Shown: in pieces, positions 30,318-38,430 of the stretch | How positions within the stretch are numbered: position 1 is the stretch's first letter | Layout: the number at the start of each line of letters is the position of its first letter | DNA from: Latilactobacillus graminis DSM 20719 | GTDB taxonomy: Bacteria > Bacillota > Bacilli > Lactobacillales > Lactobacillaceae | Length of the DNA: 64,000 bases | Assembly: GCF_001436415.1 (NCBI RefSeq) | Contig: NZ_AYZB01000001.1 | Location: 78,086 to 142,085, forward strand | Reading direction: 5' to 3' | Made by a program: the position numbers and the translations under genes | Notes under the pieces: generated by a model | What the model saw: the letters and a program-made list of their open reading frames with translations, nothing else | The model's database searches: none | Told to the model about the DNA's origin: nothing

Positions 30318-31007
30318 TTAGAAGCTAGCAACGTCAACTTTAACACCAGGGCCAAATGTTGAGCTAACTGATAAACTTGTAATGTATTGACCTTTAGCTG
30401 AAGCAGGACGTGCTTTGATGATCACATCTTGCATCGCTTTAAAGTTTTCTACCAATTTAGCAGCATCGAATGATACCTTACCGATTGGGGCGTGAACGAT
30501 ACCAGCTTTATCAACACGGTATGCCACTTGACCAGCTTTAATGTCGTTAACTGCTTTAGTAACATCCATTGTAACTGTCCCAGTCTTAGGATTAGGCATT
30601 AAACCTTTAGGTCCTAAGACACGGCCTAAACGACCAACTTGAGCCATCATTGGTGGTGTTGCAACAGCAACATCAAAATCTAACCAGCCGTCTTGAATTT
30701 TTTCAACTAAATCTTCTGCACCGACAACGTCAGCACCAGCAGCTTCAGCTTGTTTTGCTTGTTCGCCTTGAGCGAAAACAATCACGCGTTGTGTCTTACC
30801 TGTACCATTTGGTAGTACGACAGCCCCACGAATTTGTTGATCCGCTTGTTTAGGATCAACGTTTAAACGATATGCCACTTCAAGAGATGCATCGAATTTT
30901 GCAAAATCAATTTTCTTTACTAAGTCGATTGCTTCTTCAACAGTATATGCTTTAGCAGCATCAACTTGCTTTGCAGCTTCTAAATAATTTTTACCTTTTT
31001 TAGCCAT
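30318..31007 (-). CDS. rplA: 50S ribosomal protein L1
   Basis: L1 (229 residues) forms the ribosomal stalk near the E site and acts as a translational repressor of its own operon. The signature [11 protein letters not shown] is near the C-terminal third. The ATG at 31007 follows AAGGAGG; the longer frame from 31067 covers the intergenic regulatory region. It follows rplK by about 100 bases. An L1-binding-like motif lies just upstream. Confidence 0.97.
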   Translation of the reverse strand: MAKKGKNYLEAAKQVDAAKAYTVEEAIDLVKKIDFAKFDASLEVAYRLNVDPKQADQQIRGAVVLPNGTGKTQRVIVFAQGEQAKQAEAAGADVVGAEDLVEKIQDGWLDFDVAVATPPMMAQVGRLGRVLGPKGLMPNPKTGTVTMDVTKAVNDIKAGQVAYRVDKAGIVHAPIGKVSFDAAKLVENFKAMQDVIIKARPASAKGQYITSLSVSSTFGPGVKVDVASF

Positions 31008-31029
31008 TAGGGTTTTCCTCCTTGCAATT

Positions 31030-31055
31030 GTGGTGAACGGTTTTTGACCTCCCAC
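31030..31055 (-). promoter_or_regulatory. Candidate L1-binding site before rplA
   Basis: On the minus strand GTGGGAG and CCAC bracket a short stem-loop. The same arrangement occurs upstream of rplK (31558-31591). L1 is known to bind such stem-internal-loop-stem sites that mimic its 23S rRNA site. Assignment rests on shape and duplication, not a database match. Confidence 0.5.
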
Positions 31056-31105
31056 TTGATTTTTCAACTTTCATTGAAAATCCGACTGAAAGTGTCAAGC
31101 ATGAA

Positions 31106-31531
31106 TTAACCTTCGACAGTGAAGCCCATGCTTCTTGCAGTACCTTCAACCATGCGCATAGCAGCTTCAACGTCTGCAGCGTTTAGGTCTTGCATTTTAG
31201 TTTCAGCGATTTCTTGCACTTGTGCTTTAGTTACCGTAGCAACTTTCTTAGTGTTTGGTTCGCCAGAACCTTTTTCAACACCGGCAGCTTTCTTTAAAAG
31301 AACTGCTGCTGGTGGTGTTTTCGTTACAAAGTCGAATGAACGATCTTCATAAACAGTGATCACAACTGGAATTAATAAGCCAGCTTGATCAGCTGTACGA
31401 GCGTTAAAGTCCTTTGTAAAGCCCATAATGTTGATACCAGCTTGACCTAAAGCTGGACCTACTGGTGGTGCTGGAGTTGCTTTACCTGCAGGGATTTGAA
31501 GTTTAACGATATTTGCTACTTTTTTAGCCAC
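31106..31531 (-). CDS. rplK: 50S ribosomal protein L11
   Basis: L11 (141 residues) belongs to the GTPase-associated centre and is needed for stringent factor activation. The N-terminus reads [20 protein letters not shown] with the expected proline-rich loop. The start is a GTG at 31531 with TAAGGAGG upstream. It is the first gene of rplK-rplA. Confidence 0.98.
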   Translation of the reverse strand: MAKKVANIVKLQIPAGKATPAPPVGPALGQAGINIMGFTKDFNARTADQAGLLIPVVITVYEDRSFDFVTKTPPAAVLLKKAAGVEKGSGEPNTKKVATVTKAQVQEIAETKMQDLNAADVEAAMRMVEGTARSMGFTVEG

Positions 31532-31557
31532 GAAACATACCTCCTTAAGTCCGTGAT

Positions 31558-31591
31558 GTGGTTAAGATGGCCATTATATTTGGTCTCCCAC
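31558..31591 (-). promoter_or_regulatory. Candidate L1-binding site before rplK
   Basis: The minus strand begins GTGGGAG and ends TTAACCAC, giving the same closing GTGG/CCAC pair and GAG internal loop as the site before rplA. This is likely the site of feedback by L1. Confidence 0.55.
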
Positions 31592-31615
31592 TAGTGTATG
31601 AAAACATACTCATAT

Positions 31616-31644
31616 AATATACCAAGCAATGCTTAAAAAAGCAA
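31616..31644 (-). promoter_or_regulatory. rplKA promoter
   Basis: TTGCTT and TATATT lie 17 bases apart on the minus strand, upstream of the leader. Confidence 0.7.
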
Positions 31645-31655
31645 GGTACGTTCAA

Positions 31656-32522
31656 TTAATCACGCCATAAAAAATCGTCAATGGCTTGATCGACCAATCG
31701 ATTTTCATGTAACATACTGTGCGCACCACCGGGACCGCGCACGAGCATCTCTTGATAATTACGCACCCGCGCTTTTAATAGACTTCGTAACGCAAAACTA
31801 CTGTCAACTGCTACCGACCCATCATGACGGTTAGTGTTCAATAACTCGCCAGCGATGTTCAAGATGCTGATGGCTACTGGAAAGCAAGCTATCCGTGTGG
31901 CCAAATAATTATAGTTACGCGTCCGTTTAATAGGTCCCTGCGTCGTCAATTCGCTCAAAAAAACACGTGCGGTATCTGGGCCTATCGACGGATCATTCAC
32001 TGGCGCGGCTAATAAAATCACTTTATCAACTAATCCCTGCTCCGGGGTCAATAAGTACCGCAACACCGCAATCGCCCCCATCGAATGTCCCACCAAATTG
32101 ATGCCATTTACCCCATAGTTCTTGTTTAGCATTCGAATAATAGCTGCTAACCAGCGTACCTGGTCTTGTACATCGGCGTGATTATTAGCAAACAAAACTT
32201 GAATTGTCGGATTATTGGCTCGTAAAATATGATCCCCAGTAACCCGTAACTTACCATCCTTAGCAACCCGAATAATCATACTTTTCTTAGCAATACCCTG
32301 TTTTTGCAGCCGCCAGAGTAAATGCCCAAACGAATAACAATTACCTCGATAACCATGGATAAATAACGTCGGTCGTTTTGTATACCGTCGGGCCTGCGCT
32401 CGCCAATACGCTGAGACATGCAGCAACTTATAGAAATCTAAACCGATAGTTAATGCAAGCAGTAAGACCACTAATCCATCTATCATTAATATCTGATCAA
32501 GAATATACCACATCGTCATCAC
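31656..32522 (-). CDS. DUF915 alpha/beta hydrolase, membrane-anchored
   Basis: The 288-residue protein has one N-terminal membrane segment (about residues 8-30). A lipase-like alpha/beta hydrolase domain follows, with the oxyanion-type HGYRG near residue 56 and the nucleophile elbow GHSMG near residue 145. It matches the DUF915 group common in lactobacilli, which is expected to act at the cell surface. The substrate is unknown. It sits between nusG and rplK on the same strand. Confidence 0.88.
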   Translation of the reverse strand: MMTMWYILDQILMIDGLVVLLLALTIGLDFYKLLHVSAYWRAQARRYTKRPTLFIHGYRGNCYSFGHLLWRLQKQGIAKKSMIIRVAKDGKLRVTGDHILRANNPTIQVLFANNHADVQDQVRWLAAIIRMLNKNYGVNGINLVGHSMGAIAVLRYLLTPEQGLVDKVILLAAPVNDPSIGPDTARVFLSELTTQGPIKRTRNYNYLATRIACFPVAISILNIAGELLNTNRHDGSVAVDSSFALRSLLKARVRNYQEMLVRGPGGAHSMLHENRLVDQAIDDFLWRD

Positions 32523-32558
32523 ATCATTCTTATAAAATAGAAACTGATTAGCTTAACT

Positions 32559-32596
32559 AAAAAAGCGACTAGACCTATTGTTTATGTCTCAATCGC
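32559..32596 (-). terminator. Terminator of nusG
   Basis: GCGATTGAGAC pairs with GGTCTAGTCGC (one bulge) and ends in six T on the minus strand. Confidence 0.8.
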
Positions 32597-32617
32597 CAAT
32601 ATTGACGCCTTCGCGTC

Positions 32618-33166
32618 CTAAACTAATTCATCCACTTGGTCGTAGTCGAGTTCAGTTGCTGTTTCACGACCAAACATGTCAATATTAACTTTTAACTTCA
32701 TTTTCTCATCGTCGACTTCAGTAATTTGACCAACAAGTCCCACAAAGGCACCTTCAATAATTTTAACAGATTCACCGACCTTGAATTCAACATCCAAATG
32801 ACGTGTGCTCATCCCAAGTTGACGCAGAATCTGTGTGATTTCTTCATCTAATAGCGGTGCTGGTTTACTACCAGCACCGTGTGACCCGACAAATCCGGTC
32901 ACACCCGGTGTATTCCGTACAACGAACCAAGCCTCATTTGACATCACCATTTCAACCAAGACATACCCGGGAAAAGTTTTTTTCATGTCGACTTTGTCCT
33001 TGCCGTTTTTAATTTCATGTTCTTCTTCTTCGGGCACCACAACGCGGAAGACATTATTTTCCATCCCCATTGATTGTGCCCGTGATTCAAGGTTTGCCTT
33101 CACTTTATTTTCGTAACCTGAATATGTGTGTAAGACGTACCAATTTTTTTCAATTGATTCAACCAT
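32618..33166 (-). CDS. nusG: Transcription termination/antitermination factor NusG
   Basis: NusG (182 residues) binds RNA polymerase and modulates pausing and termination. The N-terminal NGN domain (KNWYVLHTYSGYE) and the C-terminal KOW motif (EGAFVGLVGQI) are both present. The ATG at 33166 follows AAAGGAG; a frame starting at 33190 overlaps that site. It follows secE, with its own -10 and a hairpin in the leader. Confidence 0.97.
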   Translation of the reverse strand: MVESIEKNWYVLHTYSGYENKVKANLESRAQSMGMENNVFRVVVPEEEEHEIKNGKDKVDMKKTFPGYVLVEMVMSNEAWFVVRNTPGVTGFVGSHGAGSKPAPLLDEEITQILRQLGMSTRHLDVEFKVGESVKIIEGAFVGLVGQITEVDDEKMKLKVNIDMFGRETATELDYDQVDELV

Positions 33167-33193
33167 GTCTGTTCTCCTTTTAAATTCCAAAAT

Positions 33194-33222
33194 AAAAAAA
33201 CTTCGACCACGCGAAGTTTTTT
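33194..33222 (-). terminator. Terminator-like hairpin in the nusG leader
   Basis: AACTTCG pairs with CGAAGTT and a run of seven T follows on the minus strand. It lies between secE and nusG and immediately downstream of a candidate nusG promoter. Confidence 0.8.
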
Positions 33223-33232
33223 GCTTGCCATC

Positions 33233-33238
33233 AGTATA
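33233..33238 (-). promoter_or_regulatory. -10 box of a nusG promoter
   Basis: TATACT preceded by TGC (extended -10 form) lies on the minus strand just downstream of the secE stop codon. Confidence 0.5.
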
Positions 33239-33264
33239 GCAAATTCAATTTAATTAAGCCAGTT

Positions 33265-33438
33265 TTAAAAGACAAATAATTGTAGTACTTTTAAGATTGC
33301 AAAATCAACAACGCCAAAGAAAATCGCAAATAAAACGGAAGTCATGACTACTGTTGTTGCGTCTTTTCGCGTTTGTTTAGCGTTTGGCCAACTAACAATT
33401 TTCATTTCCTGACCAACACTCTTGAAAAACTTAATCAT
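33265..33438 (-). CDS. secE: Preprotein translocase subunit SecE
   Basis: A 57-residue frame encodes the small SecE subunit of the SecYEG channel. The conserved VSWPNAKQTRKDA block is at residues 15-27 and a single membrane segment is at about 31-55. GGGAGG precedes the ATG at 33438. It lies between rpmG and nusG, the usual order. Confidence 0.95.
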   Translation of the reverse strand: MIKFFKSVGQEMKIVSWPNAKQTRKDATTVVMTSVLFAIFFGVVDFAILKVLQLFVF

Positions 33439-33453
33439 CTTATATCCTCCCTG

Positions 33454-33603
33454 TTAACGTGTTTCTTTGTGTAGTGTATACTGTCCACAATGTTTACAAA
33501 ATTTATTTAACTCTAGACGTTCTGTCCGATTCTTATTCTCAGCAACGTAATAGTTACGTGAACCGCAGACAGTACAGGCTAAGGCGACTTTCTTAATACC
33601 CAT
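33454..33603 (-). CDS. rpmG: 50S ribosomal protein L33
   Basis: The 49-residue protein has the two zinc-binding CxxC pairs (CTVC and CKHC), as in the zinc-containing L33 type. The motif [19 protein letters not shown] is typical. GAGAGGGG precedes the ATG. The stop codon is 15 bases before secE, so the two are co-transcribed. Confidence 0.96.
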   Translation of the reverse strand: MGIKKVALACTVCGSRNYYVAENKNRTERLELNKFCKHCGQYTLHKETR

Positions 33604-33673
33604 TTGAAAAGCCCCTCTCTAATTGACATTTAACCATAACTCTATCACGGGTTGCCCAAACTGTCAATGTGGT

Positions 33674-34627
33674 TTATGACCACCACGTTGTCCGTACAAT
33701 CGCCAGTAACAAGCTGGTGATCAGGCTAATATTAACAACCATCGCATTTTGGATCGCTGTAATAAAGGTTTTATTTTTCAGTTGTTGCGTCTTAAAAATC
33801 CGATTGTTGTGCCTAATCACCGGGATTAATAATAGTACTATTAACGACTCGTTCGGTAATACATGGAACATCACAGCAATCACTGCGGCAACCAGCGACA
33901 CCCAAATCAGTAGATTATACAACCATAACGCCCAGTTTAGCCCTAAATAATGCGGTAATGTATATCGTTCATTGCGCCGATCTTGTTCTAAATCACAGAT
34001 ATTATCGGCCAACATAATATTCGAAGTTGGCAATGCAATAATCACCCCAATCAATCCCAAGCTTAACAGCGTTGGCAAATTTCCACTGAGGGATACTTCT
34101 GGCCACCTAAAGTGCAGTGCCATAATCCTATCACTCGGAACATTCACATAAACCATGATGAAAAACGCCCCAAATGATTCTGTTACTCCACTTAATAATT
34201 CGCCCACTGGCATCCGCGATAGCGGTATTGGTCCAAACGTGTAAAAAATCGCAATAAAAATACAGGCCCCTCCGATTAACAATAATAGCCAATTAGTTTG
34301 CCATACAAGCCAGATGCCCGCGAGCACACTAAAACCCAAAAAATAAAGGATTAAATGCAATGCCTTAGTAGGTGATAAACGTCGGCGTCCAATAATGTTC
34401 GTCTGCGCGCGATAATCCAAATCAACCGCCTTGTAGTAATCCATTACGTTATTAAAACCAGTCACAAATAAAGCAATCGAAAACTGTGCCATAAAATAAA
34501 CGGTCGTTGTCAGCAGATTAAGCTGGCCGTACACATACCAACAATAAACTATTCCTAAAATTAATGGTAGAACACTAGCTGTCTTCACCTCGATACGGAC
34601 AAATTCTAAAAATGTTTTAAACGTCAT
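33674..34627 (-). CDS. dmkA: Polyprenyl transferase for demethylmenaquinone (DmkA/MenA type)
   Basis: The 317-residue UbiA-family enzyme has about nine membrane segments. It carries both metal-binding loops: NNVMDYYKAVDLDYRAQTN near residue 65 and DNICDLEQDRRNERY near residue 210. It would attach a polyprenyl chain to DHNA to form demethylmenaquinone. In the extracellular electron transfer (EET) locus of Listeria this role is called DmkA, and the chain would come from DmkB at 38983. The ATG at 34627 follows GGAGG. No DHNA-making genes are nearby, so DHNA may be taken from outside. Confidence 0.9.
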   Translation of the reverse strand: MTFKTFLEFVRIEVKTASVLPLILGIVYCWYVYGQLNLLTTTVYFMAQFSIALFVTGFNNVMDYYKAVDLDYRAQTNIIGRRRLSPTKALHLILYFLGFSVLAGIWLVWQTNWLLLLIGGACIFIAIFYTFGPIPLSRMPVGELLSGVTESFGAFFIMVYVNVPSDRIMALHFRWPEVSLSGNLPTLLSLGLIGVIIALPTSNIMLADNICDLEQDRRNERYTLPHYLGLNWALWLYNLLIWVSLVAAVIAVMFHVLPNESLIVLLLIPVIRHNNRIFKTQQLKNKTFITAIQNAMVVNISLITSLLLAIVRTTWWS

Positions 34628-34645
34628 CTTGAACCTCCTTCCATT

Positions 34646-34684
34646 AAAAATGGCTAGGATAAGTAAACTTGTCCTAGCCATTTT
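34646..34684 (-). terminator. Terminator of pplA
   Basis: AAAATGGCTAGGA pairs with TCCTAGCCATTTT around a short loop and T follows. It separates pplA from dmkA, so they are independent units. Confidence 0.9.
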
Positions 34685-34745
34685 GTAAATTCTGTCAGAT
34701 TGTCTTCACCTAACTCGTTATACAACCTTCGTAAAAAATAGTGTT

Positions 34746-35669
34746 TTATTCACCATAAATAATGTTGTCAACTGTGATTGTGGCCGTATTCCCGTTTTGG
34801 GCAGCGTTAACCAGCTGTTCAGCATAATTTACAAAACTATGCGATGATTCTGTTGCACCAGAAACAACGTCTACTTTACCGGGTTCTTGCGCTTTAACGA
34901 ATTCAGAATTCAACTTAGCAATGTATTCTTTAGGATTAGTCTTAGCAATCTTTTTCATTTGTTTGTTATATGATGCATCGTCAGCTTTTGACTTGCCATC
35001 TTTATTGATATTATCGAATTTAGAATCAGTGATTTTCCCGTCTTTAACCACCATTGTGAAGACGGTTCGATAGTCATGACTGTAATTCTTTTCTTCTAAC
35101 TTATATGTGCCATCTTGCATCTTAGCCCCATTGTTGATTTCGATGGTATTTGTATTACCCGCTTGTGCTGCTTGAACTAATTGTTGAGCGTAATTTTTAA
35201 ATGAGTTTGAACTATGAGTAGCGCCTGAAACAACATCAATACTTGAAACATCGGCTCCATTAGCTGTAAATTCTTTATTTAATTTAGGAATGTATTCTTT
35301 AGGATTTGTTTTTGAAATCTTCTTCATTTTTTCATTGTAAGCTTTATCATGCCGCTTTGATTTGCCATTTTTATCGACGTAATCGTAAGTCGTCTTAGAA
35401 ACTTTGCCATTAGCAACTGTCATTGACATCTTAACGCGATAATTATTTTCGTAATTCTTTTCTTCTAAGTTGTAAGTTCCATCTTTTAATTTAGCACCGG
35501 CAATTTGCTTTTTAGGCGTTACTTTTTTATTTGAAGCTTCTTTGACTGAACTAGATTTTACCTCTTTTGAAGATGAATCTTTAGCACTATTACTATTGCC
35601 ACAAGCTGCTAAAACCATTGCTGACATTGCAACAACCGATAAACTAGCTAATGCTTTACTTAATTTCAT
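34746..35669 (-). CDS. pplA: Flavin-binding surface lipoprotein PplA (EET)
   Basis: The 307-residue lipoprotein has a signal peptide and lipobox ending at C23 (VLAACG), then a Ser/Lys-rich linker (about 26-55). Two tandem FMN-binding domains follow (about 60-175 and 182-300). Each ends with the attachment motif DVVSGAT, placing the FMN-carrying threonines at T152 and T273. In Listeria PplA takes electrons from the membrane quinone chain and passes them to iron or flavin shuttles. FMN attachment needs an ApbE/FmnB enzyme that is not present here. RBS is GGGCGGGG. Confidence 0.93.
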   Translation of the reverse strand: MKLSKALASLSVVAMSAMVLAACGNSNSAKDSSSKEVKSSSVKEASNKKVTPKKQIAGAKLKDGTYNLEEKNYENNYRVKMSMTVANGKVSKTTYDYVDKNGKSKRHDKAYNEKMKKISKTNPKEYIPKLNKEFTANGADVSSIDVVSGATHSSNSFKNYAQQLVQAAQAGNTNTIEINNGAKMQDGTYKLEEKNYSHDYRTVFTMVVKDGKITDSKFDNINKDGKSKADDASYNKQMKKIAKTNPKEYIAKLNSEFVKAQEPGKVDVVSGATESSHSFVNYAEQLVNAAQNGNTATITVDNIIYGE

Positions 35670-35693
35670 AATTTCCCCGCCCTTTTTTGATCA

Positions 35694-35721
35694 TATATAA
35701 TTTGTGCCAATATTCACACAA
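35694..35721 (-). promoter_or_regulatory. pplA promoter
   Basis: TTGTGT and TATATA lie 16 bases apart on the minus strand. The spacer contains a Rex-like palindrome. Confidence 0.55.
35702..35719. promoter_or_regulatory. Rex-like operator candidate
   Basis: TTGTGCCAATATTCACAC resembles the Rex box TTGTGAANNNNTTCACAA with three mismatches. It lies between the -35 and -10 of pplA. Rex senses the NADH/NAD ratio, which would suit an NADH-oxidising pathway. This is inference from sequence only. Confidence 0.4.
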
Positions 35722-35760
35722 GGTCAGTTTATCTTTTTTGTGTAAAAAGTTCAAGTATTT

Positions 35761-35785
35761 TTATTAACTTAATTCAAGTTAATAA
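35761..35785. repeat. 10-bp perfect inverted repeat in the pplA/ndh2 intergenic region
   Basis: TTATTAACTT and AAGTTAATAA are separated by five bases. It sits midway between the two divergent promoters, where a shared regulator could bind. No regulator is identified. Confidence 0.6.
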
Positions 35786-35857
35786 AATTAGGCTTTATAA
35801 AAGTTAAACCGGTTTCTTATTCAGTTGGGAATCCCTTTAATATTATCCGTGAAAAAA

Positions 35858-35886
35858 TAGACAAACTACTGGTAGTTTTGTATAAT
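35858..35886 (+). promoter_or_regulatory. ndh2 promoter
   Basis: TAGACA and TATAAT lie 17 bases apart, about 50 bases upstream of ndh2. Confidence 0.75.
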
Positions 35887-35932
35887 GGAAATTGATTGAA
35901 AACGTATTTATTTCACTGAGGGGTGACTTATC

Positions 35933-37840
35933 ATGGCTCAAAAAAATATCGTCATTATTGGTGCCGGTTTTGCTGGCATTTATGCGACTAAGAAACTTGC
36001 ACAGTATTATAAAAAACATCCAGATTATCAAATTACATTAATCGATAAACATTCCTATTTTACTTATTTAACAGAATTACATGAGGTGGCTGCTAATCGC
36101 GTCCCTGAAAACCATGTACAACACGATTTACAGCACCTCTTTTACCGACGAAAAAACGTTAAGCTGGTCACCGATACGGTTACACGAATCGATCAAGCTA
36201 ACCAAACCGTGATTACCGAACATGGCCGCTACGCCTATGATCAAGTTATGCTGGGTATTGGGAGTGAACCAAATGACTTTGGCACACCTGGAGTTGCTGA
36301 ATATGGTTTCACTTTAGGCTCATGGGAACAAGCGATTGAATTAAAACAACACATTATCGATGTTGTTCGTCGCGGGGCAATTGAACACGACCCGGAAAAA
36401 CGGCGTGCACTTTTGAATATCGTGGTCGTTGGTTCTGGCTTTACCGGAACTGAAACCATCGGTGAATTACGTGATTGGCGTGATGAACTAGCAGCTGATA
36501 ACAAGCTTGATCCTGAAGAAATTCAATTCACAATGATGGAAATGGCACCAACCATCATGAATATGCTCGACCGCAACGATGCAGCCAAAGCAGAACGTTA
36601 TATGGCTAAACAAAAAATTGACGTTCGAAAAAATACTGGTGTCACTGGTGTTCACGAAATGCACATTGATTTAAATGATGGTTCAACTTTCCCAACTGCC
36701 ACCTTAATTTGGACAGCGGGTGTTAAGGCTTCCCCACAAGCGGCACAATTTGGCCTAACAACGGGTAAAGCTGGCCGAATCGTGACAAACGAATTCATGC
36801 AATCTATTGACGATGACAAACTTTACGTTGTCGGTGATGTAGCTTTCTTCGATGAAAATGATGACGGCCGTGGTCAACCACAAATTGTTCAAGGCGCCGA
36901 AGCATCTGCTGCAACAGCCCTAAAGAACATCATCGCAACCGAAGAAGGTAAGGAAAAAGTCCCATACAAAGCTAGCTACTCCGGCTTCATGGTTTCAATT
37001 GGTTCTCGCTATGCGGTAGCCAACTTGATGAATTTCTTCCATCTCAGTGGCTTCTTTGCAACATTAGTTAAACATCTAGTTAACATGCTCTATTTCGTTC
37101 AAATTTATTCTGGCTACGATTTATTCCACTATTCACTGAATGAGTTCTTCAGAACGAAGAACGATCGCAACTTGATGCGCGGTCATATTTCACGATACGG
37201 CAACGTTTTATGGACTGTCCCTGCGCGGATTTTCTTAGGCGCGATGTGGCTCGTTGATTGTTGGGATAAGGTTCAAGGTGAAGGCTCTTGGTTCACCAAT
37301 AAGCTCCGCTTACCTTTTGACTGGCTTCAACCAGCAGTCACCAGTGGTGCTTCTAAAGCAGCTGATGCAACAAGTGCAGCTAGTGGTGCTGCCTCAAGCG
37401 GCGCTGCTGAACCAGCGACTGCTAAAGTCACATTCGGTCTTTCTTATTTATTCGGTCATGATCCAATGCCTGTGTTCGATAAGATGCCCCACTGGTTCTA
37501 CAGCATCACGAAGGTCTTAATTCCAAACCAAGAAGTCGCCTTCTTCATGCAAAAAACAATGACTATTATTGAAATTTTAATCGGTTTGGCCTTAATCGCC
37601 GGCCTCTTCACTTGGTTAACCAGTGCAGCCACGGTTGCAATGGTTATTACCTTCTGTCTTTCAGGCATGTTCTATTGGGTTAACATTTGGATTATTCCAA
37701 TGGCTATCACTTGTATGAATGGTTCTGGACGTGCATTTGGATTAGATAAGTGGGTTGTCCCATATTTGCAAAAGCATCTCGGTCATTGGCGCTATGGTCA
37801 GCAGCATGCGCTTTATAAAAACCAAACGCCGCGATCATAA
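35933..37840 (+). CDS. ndh2: Type II NADH dehydrogenase with membrane C-terminus (EET Ndh2)
   Basis: The 635-residue protein begins with an NDH-2 flavoprotein: FAD loop GAGFAG at 10-15, NADH loop VVVGSGFTG near 164-172, and YVVGDVAFF near 298. After residue ~400 a membrane region begins, then an Ala/Ser-rich linker (about 470-498), then more helices (about 520-600) of DoxX-like appearance. This long form is the EET-specific NADH dehydrogenase of Listeria and lactobacilli, which reduces demethylmenaquinone. GAGGGG precedes the ATG. A terminator follows, so eetA-eetB-dmkB may need readthrough or their own promoter. Confidence 0.94.
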   Translation: MAQKNIVIIGAGFAGIYATKKLAQYYKKHPDYQITLIDKHSYFTYLTELHEVAANRVPENHVQHDLQHLFYRRKNVKLVTDTVTRIDQANQTVITEHGRYAYDQVMLGIGSEPNDFGTPGVAEYGFTLGSWEQAIELKQHIIDVVRRGAIEHDPEKRRALLNIVVVGSGFTGTETIGELRDWRDELAADNKLDPEEIQFTMMEMAPTIMNMLDRNDAAKAERYMAKQKIDVRKNTGVTGVHEMHIDLNDGSTFPTATLIWTAGVKASPQAAQFGLTTGKAGRIVTNEFMQSIDDDKLYVVGDVAFFDENDDGRGQPQIVQGAEASAATALKNIIATEEGKEKVPYKASYSGFMVSIGSRYAVANLMNFFHLSGFFATLVKHLVNMLYFVQIYSGYDLFHYSLNEFFRTKNDRNLMRGHISRYGNVLWTVPARIFLGAMWLVDCWDKVQGEGSWFTNKLRLPFDWLQPAVTSGASKAADATSAASGAASSGAAEPATAKVTFGLSYLFGHDPMPVFDKMPHWFYSITKVLIPNQEVAFFMQKTMTIIEILIGLALIAGLFTWLTSAATVAMVITFCLSGMFYWVNIWIIPMAITCMNGSGRAFGLDKWVVPYLQKHLGHWRYGQQHALYKNQTPRS

Positions 37841-37890
37841 CCGGCTTACGATGCATTGAAAGTAGCTTTTAGTAGTTAGGTATTGCACGT

Positions 37891-37934
37891 AAAAAGAGGT
37901 TATGACAGACAGCCTTTTGTCATAACCTCTTTTT
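37891..37934 (+). terminator. Terminator between ndh2 and eetA
   Basis: AGAGGTTATGACA pairs with TGTCATAACCTCT with A and T runs. It would end ndh2 transcripts before eetA. Confidence 0.9.
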
Positions 37935-37960
37935 GTTGCTATTTTTAAAGGGAAAGACTG

Positions 37961-38413
37961 ATGCCTATGTTTAAAAAAATTTGTGCTAACCGATACATTA
38001 AAATGATTCGCCCTGGTGATATAATAATAGTCATCGGCCTATTTATTCTATCGTTTGCACCAGTTGCTGTTTTTAGTTGGCACGAATGGCAAACAACTCA
38101 AGCGGCGGATTCAAATGCACCGGTATTGACAGCCTACGTCAAACATGATGGCAAAATCGTCTACAAAGTGAACCTGTCAACCCACCGCGGCGTTAGTCAC
38201 TTCACTTATCGCGATGCCGGCGGTGACTACAACAAAATTAAGGTAATCGATCATGCCATTGAAGTCACTGAAGCGAATTGTTTCAATCAAATTGATGTTA
38301 AGCGTGGCAAAATTTCAAAACCTGGCCAAACCATTGTTTGTTTACCACATAAACTACTAATTGAAATTAAATCTAAAGATGGCACCGATACGGGTGGAAT
38401 GGTTTCTGCCTAA
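37961..38413 (+). CDS. eetA: EET membrane protein EetA (NusG domain II type)
   Basis: The 150-residue protein has one membrane segment (about 21-40) and an external NusG domain II-like region. Conserved residues include the Cys pair in EANCFNQIDV and TIVCLPHKL. In the Listeria locus EetA is required for electron transfer together with EetB, perhaps in flavin or quinone handling. AAAGGGAAAG precedes the ATG. No clear promoter is present between the terminator and this start. Confidence 0.9.
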   Translation: MPMFKKICANRYIKMIRPGDIIIVIGLFILSFAPVAVFSWHEWQTTQAADSNAPVLTAYVKHDGKIVYKVNLSTHRGVSHFTYRDAGGDYNKIKVIDHAIEVTEANCFNQIDVKRGKISKPGQTIVCLPHKLLIEIKSKDGTDTGGMVSA

Positions 38414-38430
38414 CCAAAAGGAGCACGACA

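Noticed and set aside
37354..37425. Ala/Ser-rich repeat in Ndh2 as a sign of a frameshift or low-complexity artefact
   Set aside because: The frame is open throughout and the membrane C-terminus continues in frame, so it reads as a linker.
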